Below are positions 6,957 to 16,778 of a stretch of DNA of 64,000 bases, in pieces. A model generated the notes under the pieces. The model searched no databases, had not been told where the DNA came from, and was given only the letters and a program-made list of their open reading frames with translations. Source of the stretch: Prolixibacter sp. NT017. GTDB lineage: Bacteria; Bacteroidota; Bacteroidia; Bacteroidales; Prolixibacteraceae. The stretch's first letter is position 1. Every line of letters begins with the position of its first letter. The position numbers were made by a program, and so were the translations under genes. The DNA lies in NCBI RefSeq assembly GCF_009617875.1, contig NZ_BLAV01000001.1, forward strand, positions 3,844,001 to 3,908,000. Direction: 5' to 3'.

Positions 6957-8558
6957 TTATTGGGGTAAGGCAGGACAAACAACTGCATGGATAATGACGT
7001 AAATGTTTCCACCATTAAATCCATCCAGTGCAGTATTCCATGTATTTTCAGTAAGACCTTCGTCGACAATGGTAAACTTGCCCGGCGACAACGTATAAAC
7101 AATATCGCCGTTGTTCTTTTCGTAATGCGGAATCCGTGGATCGGGATCATCTCCTGCATCCCCTTCAGCAACCCATACGTGTACCTGTGTCAAATCGAAA
7201 CCAGATGAAATATTCATCGATATCGAAACAGAGGAACCATCGTAAGTTACTGTTGTAGTTCCCGCATTAATGCCATTTTCCGGATGACACTGTGGCGGAT
7301 TTTCATTTTGTCCGCCTCCGGCTCCGGCCAGCATGGTAAATTCGTAAGGAGTGGCACTTGGCTCAAGCGGGCCGTTGGTCCAGCCCCACCGATTGGTTGG
7401 AACAAGGTAACTATAATCAAAGAAGCAGCTGCTGTATGTCTCATTATAGGCAAAAGCCGTTTCACAGCTACCTCCCGGATCATTCGGATCTTCCAGACAA
7501 TTCAAATATTCCAGATGAATAAAACGTGGATTATCAACGGTGGGATCCGGAGCCAAATCTACTTTAACGGTGATCCCTCGCATTTCATCAATCAGGATGG
7601 GGTCGCCAACATAGGATGTCAAACCGAGGTACTCAAGAATGATTGATTGAGGAATAGTGACCGTAAATACATCTGAATAGATCACTTCACCGCCGACTAA
7701 TTCACCAAAAGCAGGTCGTATCTCTAATGTCAGACCATCGGTCATCTCAATTGCCGGCGCATATAACGGGAAGCAGACCGGATAAATACCGGTAATTGCA
7801 TTGTTCTCGACCGTGTAGTTGGGACCAATATCCCAATAAGCATTACCCGAATTCACATCAGAAGGCACCCATGCTGCCAGGTAGGATGGATAAACCTGAT
7901 GGTAGTTTTCCCGATCATTTTCATTGATACAGTTAATGAATACACATATTTCATCGCCCTGTACGATGTTATAGGCAAACCATTCGAAACCAAAGGCCGG
8001 TGCTACCTGCTGATTAAAGCAGAGCAAATCAATATTAATCCGGTTCTTTTCATATTTGCCAACTGTGAACTCAAAGGGAAGCGATTCGGTAACATAATCC
8101 ATGAAGGCCGAGTTACTCTCCGGTGTGGCCATCACCATCTCCGTATTTTCCACCGTCCAGTCACCGTTTTGATCGATTTTCTGAACAAGCGCAAAACGCT
8201 CAATTGAGTAGGTTGCATCCGCATTTAGCTGAACCAGCTCCGAAGCAACACCTCCATCCACCGGTTCAAAAGCCAGAAAGTAAGTTTTGTCGAAGGCATT
8301 GGCCCCGATTAGACGGACCATTAACCGATAGCTGGCAGCGGCGTCTTCTCCCAGTAAGACATCACCGCAATCCAGCTCAGCCAAAATAGTATCCCAATCC
8401 AGGCTTCCATTTTTCAGGGTAGGACCCGATTTTTCCGCAAAAAAAGTAATATCAACTTTCGGCGTGCTGTTCCCTGTATCTTCGGTTCTCGAACAGGCCC
8501 ATACAACAGCCAGTAGCGCAACAGTTGACAGCAAGCCGTATATCCATCGATTCTTCAT
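6957..8558 (-). CDS. Paralogous surface-type lipoprotein, copy 1 (533 aa)
   Basis: Last gene of a four-gene paralogous cluster. The start at 8558 is preferred over the ATG at 8564 because the purine-rich GAGGAGAG would abut the latter but stands 6 nt from the former. A signal peptide leads to a lipid cysteine (WACSRTED, about residue 20). Residues about 35-340 are shared with copy 3 (LAFEPVDGGVASELVQL, PAFGFEWFAYNIV, GDEICVFINCINENDRENYH, IILEYLGLTSY). The C-terminal ~170 residues are unique, with paired cysteines and a Trp-rich segment NRWGWTNG, then a beta-rich end. Function unknown. It is most likely outer-membrane anchored; a pilin-like or surface-adhesive role is conjecture from composition only. 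Confidence 0.75.
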   Translation of the reverse strand: MKNRWIYGLLSTVALLAVVWACSRTEDTGNSTPKVDITFFAEKSGPTLKNGSLDWDTILAELDCGDVLLGEDAAASYRLMVRLIGANAFDKTYFLAFEPVDGGVASELVQLNADATYSIERFALVQKIDQNGDWTVENTEMVMATPESNSAFMDYVTESLPFEFTVGKYEKNRINIDLLCFNQQVAPAFGFEWFAYNIVQGDEICVFINCINENDRENYHQVYPSYLAAWVPSDVNSGNAYWDIGPNYTVENNAITGIYPVCFPLYAPAIEMTDGLTLEIRPAFGELVGGEVIYSDVFTVTIPQSIILEYLGLTSYVGDPILIDEMRGITVKVDLAPDPTVDNPRFIHLEYLNCLEDPNDPGGSCETAFAYNETYSSCFFDYSYLVPTNRWGWTNGPLEPSATPYEFTMLAGAGGGQNENPPQCHPENGINAGTTTVTYDGSSVSISMNISSGFDLTQVHVWVAEGDAGDDPDPRIPHYEKNNGDIVYTLSPGKFTIVDEGLTENTWNTALDGFNGGNIYVIIHAVVCPALPQ

Positions 8559-8589
8559 AAGCATCTCTCCTCTTTATAGCTTCGGTTCG

Positions 8590-9528
8590 TTATGGTACCA
8601 CCGGACAGGGAATCTCATACAGGTAATAACCTGTACCAGCTTCAACCGGCTCCTGTTGCAGATCCAACAGAATTTGGTTCACTTCTGCAGCAGTAATAAT
8701 GAAGTCTTCCTCCACACTTCCATCATAAACAATGTGAACTCCGACTCCGTAATCTGTCGCCCCGCTCCACAGAGGAAAACAAATCCAACCTTCGCTTGAA
8801 GTACCGGAAGAAGCATAAACCTCACCGACATTCTGTTCATCAATCATCGTGTAAAAGGTTGCTGAATAATCAGCAGGCCCCCACGTTTCAGTTCCGTTGC
8901 TAGTACATTGGCTCACATATAGGCAGATTTCATCGCCGAGAATCACATCCACTCCTGTCCAAACAAAACCAAAACTGGCAACATCAGTCGGCTCGAAACA
9001 GAGCACTTCCATCAGTAAACGCTTTTTCTGATACAGCTCAACCTCAAATTCATAGTTCAGCGGTGTATTTACGTATCCCGAAAAGGCTGAATTCTGCATC
9101 GGTGTTGCCATGATAGTTTCGTATTTCGTCCCACCGTTCCCAGCATCCACTAACTGGAGAACTTCGAATTTGGTGACAACATACGTACCCGGAAGCAACA
9201 TGATGAGGTCGGAAGCAACTCCATTGCCAACAGCATGTAGCGGCAGAATTTTGTCCTGCATATCGTCAATCGGGATCGGATCGCCTCCTCCCGGATCGGG
9301 CGTTGCAATGGAAATCCGGATCGCATCAGCCGTTATCAACTCACAATTATCCAGATAGTATATCGGGTCATTCGTTGCCGACTTCAATGCCGCTCCGCCT
9401 TTGGTTACCCCAATCTCCAACTGAGTGGAATAATCACGGGTTCCCCAATTGAACAGATCGTTACAGGAAAATGCAGCGAACGTAAAGAACAGAATTGCGA
9501 CTGCCTTGAAAATATTTATTGTTTTCAT
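8590..9528 (-). CDS. Paralogous surface-type lipoprotein, copy 2 (312 aa)
   Basis: The signal peptide ends at FSCNDLFN (lipid cysteine about residue 22). The shared core is shorter and more diverged than in copies 1 and 3: ASDLIMLLPGTYVVTKFEV, ETIMATPMQNSAFSGYV, EVLCFEPTDVASFGFVW, GDEICLYVSQC. The NRENYH-type motif of the paralogues is replaced here by a Trp-containing GTETWGP segment. It ends soon after the core with a YEIPCPVVP tail. It is 31 bp upstream of copy 1 and in the same direction, so the two share a transcript. No domain name is assigned. Confidence 0.72.
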   Translation of the reverse strand: MKTINIFKAVAILFFTFAAFSCNDLFNWGTRDYSTQLEIGVTKGGAALKSATNDPIYYLDNCELITADAIRISIATPDPGGGDPIPIDDMQDKILPLHAVGNGVASDLIMLLPGTYVVTKFEVLQLVDAGNGGTKYETIMATPMQNSAFSGYVNTPLNYEFEVELYQKKRLLMEVLCFEPTDVASFGFVWTGVDVILGDEICLYVSQCTSNGTETWGPADYSATFYTMIDEQNVGEVYASSGTSSEGWICFPLWSGATDYGVGVHIVYDGSVEEDFIITAAEVNQILLDLQQEPVEAGTGYYLYEIPCPVVP

Positions 9529-9540
9529 AAGCGTAAATTT

Positions 9541-9673
9541 TCAGGTTCGTTCATCGATTTTGTCTCTTCCCATAGGGAAGCTTATTGCCTTTGAACCTGA
9601 TGTTTGTTCGAAAGCAGGCAATTTCAGAAGGCCGGGAATCGAACCAGGCGAAACCATAGCTCGATTCCTCGGC
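9541..9673 (-). promoter_or_regulatory. Structured intercistronic region between lipoprotein copies 3 and 2
   Basis: The 159-bp gap holds two nested structures. TCAGGTTC (9541-9548) pairs with GAACCTGA (9593-9600) around an inner CTTCCC/GGGAAG hairpin. GCCG-GAATCGA (9631-9642) pairs with TCGATTC-CGGC (9661-9673) across an 18-nt loop. There is no T-run, so a processing site, attenuator or translational control element is more likely than a terminator. Part of it resembles a tRNA T-arm, but no cloverleaf can be drawn. Confidence 0.4.
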
Positions 9674-9687
9674 TGCTCTAAAGGTGA

Positions 9688-11505
9688 TCAGTCGGGGACT
9701 TGAAATAAAAATGGTGAAGCCAAGTCTCCGTATATGTATGTGAAGGCAGGTACAGGAGTATAAGTTCCCAACATCGAGAATGCTGAACCGTTCCAACTCC
9801 AACGTTCAAGCCCCGTGGAAGCTCCGTCCCCGGTAATTATGGTTGCACCATCTTCATAGACCATGGCACCGAATACCTGGTACATACCAGTCTCATTAGC
9901 CAATTGTGTTACTGTCCCGCTAGCAATATTGATTTCGTATACATAAGCTGAAGAGCCGTTTTTACTGAAACTCCACAACGTTCCTGCATCCGTGGCAATC
10001 AAATCCCCACCTGAGAAATCGACACCCGGGGTTAACTCAATTGTAGAATAAAGAGAATAGGTAAAACCATCAGGGTTCAATACATAAAACGTCAGCGAAT
10101 CAATTCCCATATCAGCGGCGTAGAGCGTACCATCAGCATAAACCAACTGAGTGATTTTACTTGGAACCGTTCCTCCTGGATCAGCCGTGAAAAACTCGGA
10201 GCTCATCGAATACAAATCATACACCAAAATTTTATCACTCTGGTCAGAATCAACAACATAAAGCTGACGTCGGTTAGGAGCAACAGCGATATGTGGATCA
10301 CGCATCTCACCAGTTAAATCGAGAATTTTCGTCATTAAAACATCTGTGCCCACAAATCCCAATGCGTAAATCTCTGCGACTTGGTTATCATTGTGTGACT
10401 CAAAATAAGCCGGTTTGTGACAATCACTTAACATGATGTGTATGTACCTTGGATTCTCCGCCTGTGGATCGTCGGTCAGTTCAACTTTTACAGAGATACC
10501 ATCTCCCAAATCCTCAACGTTTCCGGTATAATCAGATATTCCAAGATATTCAAGAATAATATCGCGCGAAATATGCACCATCACACTGTCACTATAAATC
10601 AGCTCTCCTTCCGCAGTTTTACCAAAGACCGGATTCAGTTGCAGTATCACACCATTCTCCATGTCTGCCAATATATCATACAACGGGAAACACATTGGCG
10701 TCACAGCACCAATAATCTGGCTTCCATCTCCACTCTCCGGTGTTGTCAGCTCATAATTCGGTCCTACAACCCAATAAGGCGCATCACCTGCTGGTACAAC
10801 AGTTTCTCCTTCAAGGCCTGTTTTCCATGCATACATGTCGGCGGCAAATACCTGGTGGTAATTTTCACGATCGTATTCGTTGATACAATTAACAAATACG
10901 CAGATTTCATCACCTTCAACAATATTGTAGTCGAACCATTCGAAGCCGAAGGCCGGTGCAACTTGCTGGTTAAAGCAAAGTACATCGAAAACCAATCGGT
11001 TCTTTTCATAGGTCCCCACCTCGAACTCGAAAGGTAAAACATCAGTAACGAAATCTTCGAAAGCAGAGTTATCCATTGGCGTGGCTAACAGAATTTTACT
11101 GTTTGCCTCCGACCAATCTTGATTCTCATCAATCTTTTCAACTATTTCAAAACGAGTCAGGTAAAATGTTCCCGGAGTTAACTGAACCAGGTCGGAAGCA
11201 ATCCCTTCACCAACCTGGGTATACCCAAGGTAATAGTCTGTTCCGCCGTCGGGCAATTGATCGGCAGTAGCGATCCTTACATGAACGGTTCCATAGTCGG
11301 CCCAATCACAGTCCAACGCGGCCAGCATCTCATCGTAAGGAAGATTAGCTGACTTGAGTACAGGCTTGGTCAAATTGGCCTGAAAGACCAAATCGACTTT
11401 TTGGGGTTCGTCAATGCTCATATCATCCTTCTTATTACAAGAAGAGAATAGCATCGCAAAAGGCACTGCTATTAGCAGTATTCGGAAGAGTAAATTTTTT
11501 CTCAT
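9688..11505 (-). CDS. Paralogous surface-type lipoprotein, copy 3, with C-terminal beta-propeller-like region (605 aa)
   Basis: A signal peptide leads to FSSCNKKDD (lipid cysteine about residue 23), with acidic residues after it as expected for surface export of Bacteroidota lipoproteins. Residues ~35-350 match copy 1 closely, including VAPAFGFEWFDYNIVEGDEI and ECDRENYHQV-type motifs. From about 380 the repeated pattern (IYALGFVGTDVLMTKIL, HIAVAPNRRQLYVVDS, KITQLVYADGTLYAAD, DLIATDAGTLWSFS, AMVYEDGATIITGDG) has the spacing of propeller blades. The C-terminus SPFLFQVPD continues that pattern. The function is unknown; the swapped C-terminal module suggests a shared anchoring core with variable display domains. 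Confidence 0.75.
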   Translation of the reverse strand: MRKNLLFRILLIAVPFAMLFSSCNKKDDMSIDEPQKVDLVFQANLTKPVLKSANLPYDEMLAALDCDWADYGTVHVRIATADQLPDGGTDYYLGYTQVGEGIASDLVQLTPGTFYLTRFEIVEKIDENQDWSEANSKILLATPMDNSAFEDFVTDVLPFEFEVGTYEKNRLVFDVLCFNQQVAPAFGFEWFDYNIVEGDEICVFVNCINEYDRENYHQVFAADMYAWKTGLEGETVVPAGDAPYWVVGPNYELTTPESGDGSQIIGAVTPMCFPLYDILADMENGVILQLNPVFGKTAEGELIYSDSVMVHISRDIILEYLGISDYTGNVEDLGDGISVKVELTDDPQAENPRYIHIMLSDCHKPAYFESHNDNQVAEIYALGFVGTDVLMTKILDLTGEMRDPHIAVAPNRRQLYVVDSDQSDKILVYDLYSMSSEFFTADPGGTVPSKITQLVYADGTLYAADMGIDSLTFYVLNPDGFTYSLYSTIELTPGVDFSGGDLIATDAGTLWSFSKNGSSAYVYEINIASGTVTQLANETGMYQVFGAMVYEDGATIITGDGASTGLERWSWNGSAFSMLGTYTPVPAFTYIYGDLASPFLFQVPD

Positions 11506-11547
11506 TTCGGTAGAATTTAAGTTTCACATAAAAAATGGTTTTTTATA

Positions 11548-12390
11548 TCACGAATCACATCCAATTTCGAGATGTACGTAGTCAATCTCACCATTCACAT
11601 ATTTATCGATTTCCGTTTTTGTTATTGGAATAATCAGGACCGTATTCTCTTCACCAACCGGTTGTACCTGAAGAATAATTCCATTGGTATAATCAGTGGG
11701 CAAGGCAATGAAAACGGGTTCCGGTTGTCCCTGTGAATTCAGGTTGTCTCCGGTCGACACGACATCTACCGGGTTTTGTTCAGCATCCGCCGTGTAAGCC
11801 GTAAATTCATAGGAGAGCACTTCGTGAAAATTTTCACGATTTCCGGCGTTACAACGGTTAATAAAGAGGTAGAAGCCGGAAGCCTCGGCTGCTTGAGAGA
11901 CTCCCTCTGAGCCACTTTCTGTCTGCGTTTCCAGGTAAGAAAGACTCAGGCAATTCACATTTAAAATGGTATTCCCTCCTGTTGAAGTCCGGAAAGTGCA
12001 GTTCTTTGTACTGTTAATCGGGTAAGTGACTGCGAAGTGAGGTGCAGAAATCAATCGTACTTTTTCCAGTCGGTGAACAGTAAACTTGGTCAACCGGTAA
12101 TCTGCCGGAGGAATGGGGAGCGACCGGGAAATGTAGCGTCCATCCTGAAAAGTCATGGAAAGGGGATAGTTCAGTGCGGTAACGACTCCATCGGAACGAA
12201 CCAGTGTAATCTCTGCATCAAAATCAGCTTTGGGAGGATAAACCTCGAGACTATTGAATGCATCCTCCAGAGACACTTGTATGAACAGCCCGTTCTCCAG
12301 CTTCAGCAGGTCTTCTTCCTGGTTACTGCAGGAAACCCCGGTCAATACAAGTATAAGAACTATAATGAGGTCAGTTAGTTTATTTTTCAT
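11548..12390 (-). CDS. Paralogous surface-type lipoprotein, copy 4 (280 aa, promoter-proximal)
   Basis: First gene of the cluster in transcription order. The signal peptide ends in TGVSCSNQEED (lipid cysteine about residue 21). It is the most diverged member, but retains the order of elements: a PPADYRLTKFTVHRLE segment equivalent to the LTRFEIVEKI region of copy 3, SGFYLFINRC in place of DEICVFINC, then NRENFHEVLSYEFTAY. It ends with the ITKTEIDKYVNGEIDYVHLEIGC region. It is 42 bp upstream of copy 3. No propeller or extra C-terminal domain is present. Function unknown. Confidence 0.72.
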   Translation of the reverse strand: MKNKLTDLIIVLILVLTGVSCSNQEEDLLKLENGLFIQVSLEDAFNSLEVYPPKADFDAEITLVRSDGVVTALNYPLSMTFQDGRYISRSLPIPPADYRLTKFTVHRLEKVRLISAPHFAVTYPINSTKNCTFRTSTGGNTILNVNCLSLSYLETQTESGSEGVSQAAEASGFYLFINRCNAGNRENFHEVLSYEFTAYTADAEQNPVDVVSTGDNLNSQGQPEPVFIALPTDYTNGIILQVQPVGEENTVLIIPITKTEIDKYVNGEIDYVHLEIGCDS

Positions 12391-13252
12391 AATATTAAAA
12401 TTACAGATGTACTGCCTAATTATCAGAGCGTAAAATACCTCCCTGATAAGAGCTATTACTTATAGGTATCGCATAGCTATCCTTGTCAGGAAATTATCCT
12501 TTTAATCAAACAGAAGAAATAAACACTGAAGAGTTCAGTCTGGAAGTGAAAGGGGGAGAGATTGTCAACCAATCAATTAACAGCAAAATAACTACTGTCA
12601 TACAACCCTTAATTACATAATTAGACTGGCTTCAGGATTAACATAATAGGTTTTAGTTTTTGTTCTACATAGGTGCAATCGTTCTCAACTTACTGTGGTT
12701 AGGCCAGAAAGTCCGGAGAACGCTATATTTCCGGGTTAACGGAAATTGATGCACTTTCTAATTCTACATTAAAAGGTGCAGCCAAAGGCAGTCGAACTGC
12801 CTTTTACTGAAACAAATTGCGGACTACACCTCTGAGCTTCGTGCCGTCATCATTAGTTGACAGCAAAGGAGTTTTTCATTCAAGGCTAATAAAAATCCTT
12901 GGTAAGAACAGGTTACTTAGTTTTCAATCCCAAAAGGATACATAAATTTAAGGCATTCGAAAAGTAAACACAAGACATTGTCTAAAAAATCCATAAAAAG
13001 AAAGACTATATTATCCTATTTTTCAAATATTTAACTAAATAGTAATTACAAGAAAGAAAGTATAAATATTTGCAGCTGCTTTAACTTATAATCACTGACA
13101 ATTATAGTATTTATATCATAAATTAATATTATGAACCATTAGTCACCTCGAAGCAAACGAGTTAATGTGCTAGTTACCATGCAATTAATCAAAAACACCT
13201 CCATAAAGAATTGTTAGAAAAAGAGTTTACGAAACTGGCAATATGAGAAAAT
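12391..13252. other. 862-bp AT-rich non-coding stretch
   Basis: No convincing gene on either strand. It contains the leader region of the lipoprotein operon and a perfect 9-bp-arm hairpin AAAGGCAGT/ACTGCCTTT at about 12785-12807. A smaller TTCCG...CGGAA hairpin lies near 12728-12743. The right two thirds are AT-rich with short direct repeats. An unrecognised small RNA cannot be excluded. Confidence 0.4.
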
Positions 13253-13281
13253 AAAAAAGCCCCCGATAAATCGGAGGCTTT
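13253..13281 (-). terminator. Terminator of the tRNA-Gly/Leu cluster
   Basis: On the minus strand GCCTCCGA-TTTA-TCGGGGGC is followed by six T, directly after the last tRNA-Gly. Confidence 0.85.
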
Positions 13282-13355
<74 letters not shown>

Positions 13356-13400
13356 AGAAGAACGGAGCCATTACGAATAATTGCTCCGTTGCCCTAAACG

Positions 13401-13486
13401 TACCCAGAGCGGGACTTGAACCCGCACGGCCATTACTGGCCATTGGATTTTAAGTCCAACGTGTCTACCAATTCCACCATCTGGGC
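13401..13486 (-). tRNA. tRNA-Leu (TAA)
   Basis: 86 nt with the long variable arm (TGGCCAGTAATGGCC hairpin) typical of class II tRNAs. The anticodon loop is CTTAAAA, anticodon TAA. It sits between tRNA-Gly copies and is read in the same direction. Confidence 0.96.
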
Positions 13487-13494
13487 ATCCTTTC

Positions 13495-13568
<74 letters not shown>

Positions 13569-13657
13569 ATTCTAAGGATTCCTGACAAGAACAACATAAA
13601 GATTCACTCTTTTAGTTTTTCCTGTCACCAATATAAAATGAACATTTTTGCAAAACT

Positions 13658-13731
<74 letters not shown>

Positions 13732-13820
13732 ATTCTAAGGATTCCTGACAAGAGCAACATAAAGATCTACTCTTTTAGTCTTTCCTGTCATCAATATAAA
13801 ATGAACGTTTTTACAAAACT

Positions 13821-13894
<74 letters not shown>

Positions 13895-13928
13895 ATGTGC
13901 CTCCGCTTAAATCCTGCGATAGCGGACG

Positions 13929-13936
13929 CAAATATA
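13929..13936 (-). promoter_or_regulatory. -7 element of the tRNA-Gly/Leu cluster
   Basis: TATATTTG on the minus strand, 35 bp before the first tRNA. Confidence 0.55.
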
Positions 13937-14017
13937 AAAACATTTTTCCGTTCGCTGAAAAATCAAATTGATTTTATGACCGATTTTTCGTTAAACAGCC
14001 GTCGTTCACCATAAAAT

Positions 14018-16636
14018 TTACTGACCAGCAATTTTTTTAATTTCATTCAGCTTGTTCAGTGCTTCCACCGGAGTCAGGTTATCGATGTCGAGATTGGCAA
14101 TCTCATCCCGGATTTGCTTCAACACCGGATCGTCCAACTGAAAGAAACTCAGCTGCAAACCTTCCCGGTTCTCTGCAATTTCTCCTACCGGTTTGGCCGG
14201 ATACTCCTGTCGGTTGTTTTCTTCCAGCTGCTTCAGAATATCATCGGCGCGTTTCACAACACTGGGCGGCATGCCTGCCATACGGGCCACGTGAATACCA
14301 AAGCTGTGATTACTTCCTCCTCTTATCAGCTTCCGCAAGAAAATGACTTTATTCCCAACTTCCTTGACCGTTACATTGAAATTCCGAACCCGGTTAAACG
14401 ATTTCTCCATTTCATTTAACTCGTGGTAATGAGTTGCGAAAAGGGTCTTCGCCCGGGCTTTGGGGTGTTCATGGATGTATTCCACAATCGACCAGGCAAT
14501 CGAAATTCCATCATAGGTGCTGGTTCCGCGGCCTAATTCATCAAGCAAAATCAGGCTGCGTTCCGACAGGTTATTCAGAATGCTGGCGGCCTCGTTCATC
14601 TCAACCATAAAGGTCGATTCGCCCAGCGAAATATTATCGGAAGCACCAACCCGCGTAAAGATTTTATCGACAAAACCAATTTTTGCTGCTTCCGCCGGAA
14701 CAAAACTTCCCATCTGAGCCATCAACACAATCAATGCTGTTTGCCGCAACAAAGCCGATTTACCAGCCATGTTCGGTCCGGTAATAATGATGACCTGCTG
14801 CTCATCATTATCGAGATAAACGTCGTTGGCAATGTACGATTCTCCTATCGGGAGTTGTTGTTCAATCACCGGATGACGACCTTCTTTAATATCAATCACT
14901 GATGTGTCATTCACCTCGGGCCGTTTGTAATTGTTTTCTTCCGCGATGGTTCCAAACGAAAGAAGACAATCGATACGAGCCAGAATAACAGCGTCGAGCT
15001 GAATAGCCTGAATGTAATCAGAAATGGAAAAAACGAGGTCCGAAAAGAGTTTCGATTCCAGTTCGAGAATTCGCTCTTCTGCTCCCAGAATCTTCGTTTC
15101 GTACTCTTTCAGTTCCTCAGTAATATAGCGTTCTGCACTGACCAGCGTCTGCTTCCGAATCCACTCGGGCGGGACTTTATCTTTGTGCGTATTCCGAACC
15201 TCGATGTAATACCCGAATACGTTGTTGAAACCAATCTTTAGTGACGAAATGCCGGTTCGCTCAACTTCGCGGTCGACAATTTTCTTCAGGTAGTCTTTTC
15301 CTGAAAAAGCGATTCCCCGCAATTCATCCAGCTCTTCCGAAACGCCATCGGCAAATACCCTCCCCTTTCCAACCTGTGTAGGTGGTTCAGGCACCAATTC
15401 CTTTTCAATCCTTTCTTTAACGGAAGAACAGGGATTCAACTGCTCAGCATATCGATGCAAACTCTCATTGCCCGATTGTTCGCAGTCATTTTTGATCGGC
15501 TCAATCGCGGTCAGCGAATTCTTCAGTTGAACGACTTCCCGCGGATTAATACGCCCTGTTGCTACCTTCGAGATGATGCGTTCCAGGTCGCCGATTTGCC
15601 GAAGTGATTCTTCCAGCTCTTCTTTCAATCCCGGATGAGAAACAAAATGCTCCACAACATCCAGCCGTTCATTAATTCGCTTTTGCTCTTTCAGCGGAAG
15701 CGCCACCCAACGTTTGAGCAAACGAGCTCCCATGGGCGAGATGGTCCGGTCGATAACTTCCACCAACGTTTTGGCACCTTCGTTAATCGCTGAAAAAAGC
15801 TCCAGATTACGAATGGTAAACCGGTCGAGCCAGACATACCGGTCTTCCTCAATTCGCGAAAGCCCGGTAATATGCTTCAATTGCTTGTGTTGCGTTAAAT
15901 CGAGGTATTGCAAAATCGCCCCCGAAGCGATAACCCCCAACTGCAACCCGTGCACTCCGTAACCTTTCAATGTTTTGGTTTCGAAATGGCGTGTCAGCCG
16001 GTCAAAGGCAGCATCTTCGGTGTAAACCCAATCGTCTAGGGTGTAAGTATAAAATTTATGGCCGAACGTTTCCCGGAAAAGCTTCTCTTTTCCTTTCTGA
16101 AATAACACCTCCTTCGGCTGGAAACTATTCAGCAATTTATCTATGTATTCAAAGTTTCCTTCGGCGGTCATAAACTCGCCGGTAGAGATATCAAGAAACG
16201 CCACGCCCGCCATCTGTTTCTCGATGTGCAGCGATGCCAGAAAATTGTTCTCACGATGCTCGAGGATGTTATCGTTGATGGAAACGCCGGGAGTAACCAA
16301 CTCGGTAATTCCCCGCTTAACAATCTTCTTGGTGGTTTTCGGATCTTCGAGCTGCTCGCAAATGGCCACGCGCTGTCCGGCCCGAACAAGTTTCGGTAGG
16401 TAGGTGTCGAGTGCGTGGTACGGAAATCCGGCCAGTTCCACATAACTTGCCGAACCATTGGCCCGACGGGTCAAGGTTATACCCAGAATTTCAGCCGCTT
16501 TGATGGCATCTTCTCCGAAAGTCTCGTAAAAGTCGCCCACACGAAACAGCAATACAGCGTCGGGATGTTTCGACTTGACGCTGTAATATTGCTTCATCAG
16601 CGGGGTTTCGACATATTTTTTTGTGCTTTTTGCCAA
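14018..16636 (-). CDS. mutS: DNA mismatch repair protein MutS
   Basis: 872 aa, full length. The mismatch-recognition Phe-X-Glu is present (GDFYETF, F36 and E38). The C-terminal ABC-type ATPase has Walker A GPNMAGKS and the downstream [30 protein letters not shown] and ATHYHEL motifs. MutS binds mispaired bases and small loops and, with MutL, directs repair of replication errors. It starts at ATG 16636 with a TATATTTG promoter element 31 bp upstream. It is separated from the tRNA cluster by about 120 bp. Confidence 0.98.
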   Translation of the reverse strand: MAKSTKKYVETPLMKQYYSVKSKHPDAVLLFRVGDFYETFGEDAIKAAEILGITLTRRANGSASYVELAGFPYHALDTYLPKLVRAGQRVAICEQLEDPKTTKKIVKRGITELVTPGVSINDNILEHRENNFLASLHIEKQMAGVAFLDISTGEFMTAEGNFEYIDKLLNSFQPKEVLFQKGKEKLFRETFGHKFYTYTLDDWVYTEDAAFDRLTRHFETKTLKGYGVHGLQLGVIASGAILQYLDLTQHKQLKHITGLSRIEEDRYVWLDRFTIRNLELFSAINEGAKTLVEVIDRTISPMGARLLKRWVALPLKEQKRINERLDVVEHFVSHPGLKEELEESLRQIGDLERIISKVATGRINPREVVQLKNSLTAIEPIKNDCEQSGNESLHRYAEQLNPCSSVKERIEKELVPEPPTQVGKGRVFADGVSEELDELRGIAFSGKDYLKKIVDREVERTGISSLKIGFNNVFGYYIEVRNTHKDKVPPEWIRKQTLVSAERYITEELKEYETKILGAEERILELESKLFSDLVFSISDYIQAIQLDAVILARIDCLLSFGTIAEENNYKRPEVNDTSVIDIKEGRHPVIEQQLPIGESYIANDVYLDNDEQQVIIITGPNMAGKSALLRQTALIVLMAQMGSFVPAEAAKIGFVDKIFTRVGASDNISLGESTFMVEMNEAASILNNLSERSLILLDELGRGTSTYDGISIAWSIVEYIHEHPKARAKTLFATHYHELNEMEKSFNRVRNFNVTVKEVGNKVIFLRKLIRGGSNHSFGIHVARMAGMPPSVVKRADDILKQLEENNRQEYPAKPVGEIAENREGLQLSFFQLDDPVLKQIRDEIANLDIDNLTPVEALNKLNEIKKIAGQ

Positions 16637-16666
16637 AGGAAATCAGGTTTTATCAATCTGCGAAAA

Positions 16667-16674
16667 CAAATATA
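16667..16674 (-). promoter_or_regulatory. Putative -7 element for mutS
   Basis: TATATTTG on the minus strand, about 30 bp upstream of the start codon. Confidence 0.5.
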
Positions 16675-16778
16675 GGAACAATCCAACGGTCGGAAAAGTG
16701 TCTTATTTCTCCGTAACCGGAAGTTTTCAACAAGCAGTCTGCGTCCGTTGTTTTGCCTACCCAAAAATATTGTCGACT

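Noticed and set aside
9631..9690. Possible tRNA gene (GGGAATCGAACC on the plus strand)
   Set aside because: A T-arm-like piece and AGAGC-like text exist, but acceptor stem, D-arm and anticodon arm cannot be drawn; recorded as a structured element instead.
12701..12720. GAAAGTCCGGAG-type text resembling the conserved RNase P RNA motif
   Set aside because: The flanking helices and the second universal RNase P block are missing, so it is most likely coincidence.
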